Positions 5,068 through 9,387 of a DNA stretch of 9,387 nt are shown piece by piece. The stretch's first letter is position 1. Every line of letters begins with the position of its first letter. The translations under genes were made by a program, and so were the position numbers. The notes under the pieces were generated by a model. It saw nothing but the letters and a program-made list of their open reading frames with translations. It did no database searches and was not told where the DNA came from. Source of the DNA: JBBIOI01 sp037443425 (GTDB lineage: Bacteria > Desulfobacterota > BSN033 > UBA1163). Where the stretch lies: NCBI GenBank assembly GCA_037443425.1, contig JBBIOI010000126.1:1-9387 (forward strand), written 5' to 3'.

Positions 5068-6168
5068 CTAAAAGAGATATCGTCTCATACTTACATTAAT
5101 TAGAAGCCCTATTCCAATTAAAGTTGAAAGCAAAAAAGATCCACCGTAACTAAATAAAGGAAGCGGGACACCGACTACAGGTAGAATCCCAATGACCATG
5201 GCCATATTTATAAATGTATGCCAGAAGAGCATAGATGTTACACCAAATGAGATAATGGCACCAAACCGATCTTTTGCCTGAATAGCTATACGAATTCCAT
5301 ATATAATTAAAGATACATAAAGGATTATGATAAATATTGCTCCCAATAGCCCCCATTCCTCACAAAATGCAGAAAAGACAAAATCTGTATGCTCCTCTGG
5401 AAGAAAACCCAATTTACACTGTGTCCCTTTCATAAATCCTTTCCCGATAATTCCACCCGATCCTACTGCAATTTTTGATTGAATGAGGTGGTAACCAGCT
5501 CCTAATGGGTCAAGATCAGGATTCAAGAAGGTAATCACCCTTCTCTTCTGGTAATCTTTTAAAAAGTTCCATAAAATTGGAATAAGAGATAATCCCCCTA
5601 AGCCGATTACCAACAGAGAGGACCATTTTATTTTAACAAAAATCAGAATCGAGAAAAATAAAAGAACCAGTATGATTGCCGTCCCTAAATCAGGTTGCTT
5701 AAGTATCATTATCACAGGTAGGGCAAGCAGCAGAAATGTGAAAGGAAGATCTTTTAATGAATATCCATCTCCTCGTGGTGATGCCTGAAAGAATTTAGCC
5801 AGTGTAATGATCAATGAAATCTTTACAAATTCCGATGGTTGAATTGATAGCCAGCCAATCCTGAACCATCTCTGGGCACCTGATGTAACAATTCCGTAGG
5901 CTAATAAGAGCATCAAAAAAAATACAGATATAGAATAGAGGACATAAGCAAAGTCTGAGTAATATCGATATTCAACAAAAGCAACGATTATCATCACAAA
6001 TAGACCAAAAATAAACCAGGAAAATTGTTTTAGATATAGGGGGGTTCCTCCTATTTCAGTATTTGAAGTGATACTGTAAAGATTAAATAAACCAATAATG
6101 CCAATGGCCAAAGTTAGCCCAAATATATTCCAATCGAAATGAACAAAAAGCCTTCGATCAATCATCAT
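5068..6168 (-). CDS. rodA: RodA, SEDS-family peptidoglycan glycosyltransferase
   Basis: RodA polymerises lipid II into glycan strands during side-wall elongation, working in the inner membrane with PBP2. The 366-residue product is of normal length and mostly hydrophobic, with about ten membrane segments. SEDS signatures are present: G-A-Q-R-W-F (97-102), Q-P-S-E-F-V-K (110-116), K-Q-P-D-L-G-T-A (157-164), G-S-G-G-I-I-G-K-G (236-244) and L-P-E-E-H-T-D-F-V-F (256-265). Asp262 aligns with the essential periplasmic-loop aspartate known in E. coli RodA. P-L-P-L-F-S-Y-G-G-S (335-344) is the conserved C-terminal signature. Its start overlaps the end of mrdA by 11 bases, which suggests translational coupling. 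A second ATG directly follows the first, so the true start may be one codon later. It is the last gene of the mre operon. Confidence 0.96.
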   Translation of the reverse strand: MMIDRRLFVHFDWNIFGLTLAIGIIGLFNLYSITSNTEIGGTPLYLKQFSWFIFGLFVMIIVAFVEYRYYSDFAYVLYSISVFFLMLLLAYGIVTSGAQRWFRIGWLSIQPSEFVKISLIITLAKFFQASPRGDGYSLKDLPFTFLLLALPVIMILKQPDLGTAIILVLLFFSILIFVKIKWSSLLVIGLGGLSLIPILWNFLKDYQKRRVITFLNPDLDPLGAGYHLIQSKIAVGSGGIIGKGFMKGTQCKLGFLPEEHTDFVFSAFCEEWGLLGAIFIIILYVSLIIYGIRIAIQAKDRFGAIISFGVTSMLFWHTFINMAMVIGILPVVGVPLPLFSYGGSFLLSTLIGIGLLINVSMRRYLF

Positions 6169-8026
6169 GATTTTGTCTGCCCTTTTCTGCTAATTTTAGA
6201 TTTCGTTCTTGTTTTAGATTAAAATATCTTTCAAATACCTTTTTAGCAATTGGTGCTGCCACCGCTCCTCCATAGCCTCCATGTTCAACAAGGACTACGA
6301 TTGATATCTCAGGAGACTCAAATGGTGCATAGGCAACAAACCAGGCATGATCCCTTAACTTTTGTGGCAATCGAGTAATCTCTCCTCTTCTGAAATATCG
6401 CGAGATCCTTGCAACCTGAGCTGTACCTGTTTTTCCGGCAACTTTTATATCCGCAAGTGCACAAGCGTTCCCAGTGCCACCTGGTTCATTTACAGCACCT
6501 TTTAAAGCCTCTTGGATGGCATGTAATGTTTCTTCAGAGATATTAACCCTTCCAAGCTCCCGAGGAGGATAATTTTTTAAAATATTTCCATTAATATCTA
6601 CCACCTTCTCTACGACCTGTGGTAGATAGATTTTACCCCCATTGGCTATGGCTGAAATAAGGTTAAGCAACTGGATTGGTGTGACTGCAAGGTAACCTTG
6701 ACCCACTGAAAGTGGTATTGTTTCTCCACTATACCAAGAAACTCCAATATATCTCTTCTTCCAAGAGGAAGAAGGCACAATTCCTGCTTTCTCAAAAGGA
6801 AGCATGATACCTGTCTTTTTACCCAAGCCAAACATATGTGCATAATGGGCAATCTTATCAACCCCAACCTTAAGCCCAACTTGATAAAAGTATATATCAC
6901 AAGACTCAACAAGTGCCCTATGGAGACTTATGCTTCCATGTCCCCCATCTTTCCAGCATTTAAACTCACGGTTACCATAAATAAAGCTTCCTGAGCAGTT
7001 AAATTGCGTTTTTGGTGTAATTACACCAGATTCAAGCCCAGCAATGGCAGTGATTATTTTGAAAACAGAACCAGGAGGATAGATTCCTTGAATACCTTTA
7101 TTCTGGAGAGGATTGTCCGGATCCTCTAATAGAGATTTCCACTCTTCAGCCGATAGGTTTTGGGCAAACATATCGGGATTAAAGCTTGGCTTGCTAAGCA
7201 TCGCTAATATATATCCTGTTTTGGGATCCATGGCAATTAGAACCCCATTTTTACCCTCAAATGCTTCTTCTGCCGCTTTCTGAATATCCAAATCAATCGT
7301 GAGGAAAACATTATTACCTGGAAAAGGCTCTATGCTCCTGAGAGGCCTTACCTCTCTACCAATGGCATCCACTTCGACCTGCTGACCTCCATCTATTCCT
7401 CTAAGATCACTATCCCACTGATATTCAACCCCATATTTACCAACAAGTGATCCCAATCTATACGAGTAACCCTTTTTCTGTTTTAAATCACTTTCATCAA
7501 CCTCTCCAAGATATCCAAGCAAATGCGATGCAAGATCGCCGTAATTATATGCCCTTCTGAATCTGACATCTACAATTAGCCCAGGTATACGTATTCTATT
7601 AAACTCCAAAAGCGAAAGTTCCCGCCAATCTATATCTGATTTGATCTTGATAGGTTTAAATGGAACCCGTTGCTTTTTATCAAGTTTTTCCTTTACCTCA
7701 TCTTTTGACAAATTTAATAATTCTTCAATATCCTTGACCAATTCTAAATCCCCTTTTATATCTTCTGGGACGAGGTAGACCTCAAAAGATGGGCGATTGT
7801 GTGCTAAGATAAAACCATTACGGTCAAGTAGCATACCACGAACTGCTGGTTTTTCTTTAATCCTTATCCTGTTATTTTCTGATAATCTGCGATGTTCAGA
7901 ACCCTTAATTACCTGCAGATTCCATAGCTGACATAGGACAACTAAGAAGGCTACAATCACAGATAAAACAAAATATATATATCTTTTTTTTAATTCATCC
8001 ATATTCTGGGTGTTTAGCTCGATCAT
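6158..8026 (-). CDS. mrdA: penicillin-binding protein 2, elongasome transpeptidase
   Basis: PBP2 is the class B transpeptidase that cross-links peptidoglycan made by RodA, and it is the target of beta-lactams such as mecillinam. The 622 residues show a short cytoplasmic start, one membrane anchor (about 15-35), the PBP dimerisation/pedestal region (about 50-230, with R-G-M-L-L-D-R-N at 63-70) and the transpeptidase domain (about 255-600). All catalytic motifs are intact: SxxK as S-V-F-K (Ser320, Lys323), SxD as S-C-D (375-377, the form typical of PBP2) and K-T-G (532-534). The ATG at 8026 has GGGAG about nine bases upstream; an in-frame ATG at residue 9 is possible. It begins two bases after the mreD stop and overlaps rodA. 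The C-terminus is a short charged tail. Confidence 0.96.
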   Translation of the reverse strand: MIELNTQNMDELKKRYIYFVLSVIVAFLVVLCQLWNLQVIKGSEHRRLSENNRIRIKEKPAVRGMLLDRNGFILAHNRPSFEVYLVPEDIKGDLELVKDIEELLNLSKDEVKEKLDKKQRVPFKPIKIKSDIDWRELSLLEFNRIRIPGLIVDVRFRRAYNYGDLASHLLGYLGEVDESDLKQKKGYSYRLGSLVGKYGVEYQWDSDLRGIDGGQQVEVDAIGREVRPLRSIEPFPGNNVFLTIDLDIQKAAEEAFEGKNGVLIAMDPKTGYILAMLSKPSFNPDMFAQNLSAEEWKSLLEDPDNPLQNKGIQGIYPPGSVFKIITAIAGLESGVITPKTQFNCSGSFIYGNREFKCWKDGGHGSISLHRALVESCDIYFYQVGLKVGVDKIAHYAHMFGLGKKTGIMLPFEKAGIVPSSSWKKRYIGVSWYSGETIPLSVGQGYLAVTPIQLLNLISAIANGGKIYLPQVVEKVVDINGNILKNYPPRELGRVNISEETLHAIQEALKGAVNEPGGTGNACALADIKVAGKTGTAQVARISRYFRRGEITRLPQKLRDHAWFVAYAPFESPEISIVVLVEHGGYGGAVAAPIAKKVFERYFNLKQERNLKLAEKGRQNHDD

Positions 8027-8028
8027 GA

Positions 8029-8550
8029 CTAAAATCTCCCATTGATACTAACACCCTTATGGTGAATGAAAAAAGAGTCTAATTTATTAAAGATTTTAAA
8101 AAATATTGGGCTTACAATGGCGGTTGAAAATGACTGTGGAAGAAGAAACTTTAAAAAGATCGAATAAAGTGATTCAATATTTGAGGAAAAAAGATTAAGA
8201 AGTAATATGATCATCAAACCTTCAAAAATGTTAAAGAGAAAAACATAAAGAAACTTATAAGATATATCTTCAAAGTAAAAATGGGTCTTAATATACTGGG
8301 CCATAAAAAAAACGACAGGCCTTGTTAGACTGAAAAGGCCATAAGGACTTCCTGAGAAGAGATCGGTAAGAAAACCTAAGAACCATGCTAATAAACCTCC
8401 TGATATCATAGGATAAAAAAGACCCAGATAAAGATTGAGTATCATCAATAAATCAGGTCTAACCTTCTGAATGAAGTCTAAAGTAAAATATGTTGATTGA
8501 ATGGATAAAAATAAGATCCCTAAAAATGCGAAAGAGACGAACCTTATCAT
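8029..8550 (-). CDS. mreD: rod shape-determining membrane protein MreD
   Basis: MreD is an integral inner-membrane protein of the rod complex that binds MreC and influences how MreC activates PBP2-RodA. The 173-residue product has typical size and is almost entirely hydrophobic, with about five to six membrane segments. The segment around residues 50-75 (W-F-L-G-F-L-T-D-L-F-S-G-S-P-Y-G-L) matches the conserved glycine- and aspartate-containing MreD core, as in other family members. Its ATG shares four bases (ATGA) with the mreC stop, and its own stop is two bases before mrdA. It is the least conserved member of the operon, so identification leans on hydropathy, this motif and its position. 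Confidence 0.93.
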   Translation of the reverse strand: MIRFVSFAFLGILFLSIQSTYFTLDFIQKVRPDLLMILNLYLGLFYPMISGGLLAWFLGFLTDLFSGSPYGLFSLTRPVVFFMAQYIKTHFYFEDISYKFLYVFLFNIFEGLMIILLLNLFSSNIESLYSIFLKFLLPQSFSTAIVSPIFFKIFNKLDSFFIHHKGVSINGRF

Positions 8551-9387
8551 TTTTTACCCTTTTTTGTCCTCTTTGGCTTTTGTAATTCGTTTATTGTCCT
8601 TTCCCCCGAAATAAATGAGAAAGTCTCCTTTACAACCAATACCTCCTCTAACTTAGTAATATCAACACTTGGAACTAACTCTGCATATTTAAAAATTCCA
8701 TGGCCTTGATTTTCAATCTTTTTAATTTCACCAATCACCAATCCCTTGGGGAAATTACCTACCAAACCAGATGTTACAACAATATCCCCGACCGAAACAT
8801 CTTCAGTCTTTAAAAGGTATTTCAACTGGCAGCGGTTCTCTCCAAGTCCTTCAACAATGGCTTTTGCCCTTGTCCTCTGTATAATTGAATCTATGGCACT
8901 GTTATAATCGGTGAGTAGTAGAATAACGGAACTATTAGGAGATGTTTTAAGGATATGACCAACCACGCCTTTGGGTGAGATAACAGCCATACCCTTTTTT
9001 ATTCCATCTCTTTCTCCTTTATTAATAGTAATACTTTTAAACCATGATGTCGGGTCCCGGGCTATAACCTCTGCCGCTACCATCGAAGTAGTCATCTTCT
9101 GCTTGAAATCGAGCAGGCCCTTTAATCTTACATTAGCTAAGGCCATTTCTTTAAGTTGATTATTTTCTTTTTCGAGTTCTAAAATCCTTCGTTTGAGTTC
9201 TTCATTCTCTTTTCTAAGATTAAATAGAAATATGTATCCATGTAGAATTTTTTGGGCAATCTTTATAGGATAATTTGATATCCTCTGAAAAGGTGAGCTT
9301 ATCTCCATGAATATGGAATCTATCCATTCTATACTGCTACGCTGTTTGATTCTTAAAGAAATCAGAATCAAAGCAAAGATTAGCAGT
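8547..9387 (-). CDS. mreC: rod shape-determining protein MreC, 5' end outside the window
   Basis: MreC is a bitopic periplasmic scaffold that binds PBP2 and switches on the RodA-PBP2 synthase. The visible 279 codons stay open to the right edge. The TTG at 9371 is unlikely to be the start, because the frame continues upstream with L-L-I-F-A, part of the N-terminal membrane helix. After the helix come a coiled coil (visible residues about 55-90, rich in E-N-E-E-L-K type heptads) and the beta-rich MreC domain with A-R-D-P-T-S-W (109-115), I-N-K-G-E-R-D-G (121-128) and V-T-S-G-L-V-G-N-F-P-K-G (204-215). A basic C-terminal tail (K-R-T-K-K-G-K-K) follows. The TGA stop overlaps the mreD ATG. mreB would normally precede it, beyond the right edge. 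Confidence 0.95.
   Translation of the reverse strand, partial: LLIFALILISLRIKQRSSIEWIDSIFMEISSPFQRISNYPIKIAQKILHGYIFLFNLRKENEELKRRILELEKENNQLKEMALANVRLKGLLDFKQKMTTSMVAAEVIARDPTSWFKSITINKGERDGIKKGMAVISPKGVVGHILKTSPNSSVILLLTDYNSAIDSIIQRTRAKAIVEGLGENRCQLKYLLKTEDVSVGDIVVTSGLVGNFPKGLVIGEIKKIENQGHGIFKYAELVPSVDITKLEEVLVVKETFSFISGERTINELQKPKRTKKGKK

Noticed and set aside
6646..6912. Minus-strand frame of 88 codons inside mrdA
   Set aside because: It is an out-of-frame shadow of the PBP2 transpeptidase domain, which is intact in its own frame.
8971..9159. Plus-strand frame of 62 codons inside mreC
   Set aside because: Antisense to the conserved MreC domain, with no supporting features.
9369..9371. 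TTG at 9371 as the mreC start
   Set aside because: The frame stays open and hydrophobic up to the window edge, consistent with a membrane helix that begins outside the window.

Overview
The window is AT-rich bacterial chromosome carrying mostly housekeeping genes. The cell must be a Gram-negative-type rod, because it encodes the lateral-wall elongation machinery (MreC, MreD, PBP2, RodA). The Lon-Era pair, followed by an uncharacterised protein with an acidic, SWREID-containing start, reminds me of deltaproteobacterial (Desulfobacterota) or related genomes. That placement rests on memory and gene style, not on a search.

Layout from left to right. Bases 1-24 are the first eight codons of a minus-strand gene that leaves the window. 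Bases 25-363 are non-coding and hold candidate divergent promoters and a structured leader. Bases 364-492 (+) encode a 42-residue, strongly basic small protein. Bases 522-4371 form a minus-strand cluster transcribed lon, then era, then a conserved hypothetical gene. Bases 4372-4638 are a divergent intergenic region with a good lon promoter, several palindromes and a degenerate REP-like repeat. Bases 4639-5058 (+) encode single-stranded DNA-binding protein. Bases 5068-9387 are a minus-strand operon transcribed mreC (start beyond the right edge), mreD, mrdA (PBP2), rodA, with overlaps or gaps of only a few bases; mreB probably lies just outside to the right, which is an inference from usual gene order.

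How the genes work together: MreC and MreD connect the MreB cytoskeleton to the PBP2-RodA synthase, in which RodA polymerises lipid II and PBP2 cross-links the strands. Lon is the ATP-dependent quality-control protease and Era the GTPase checkpoint of small-subunit ribosome assembly. SSB is a separate replication and repair gene lying convergent to rodA.

I see no CRISPR array, transposase, phage gene, tRNA or rRNA, and no clearly new multi-gene system. The parts most worth a second look are the 42-codon gene with its unusual leader, the uncharacterised gene after era, the AUGUGA arrangement at the lon start, and the repeat and palindromes between lon and ssb.
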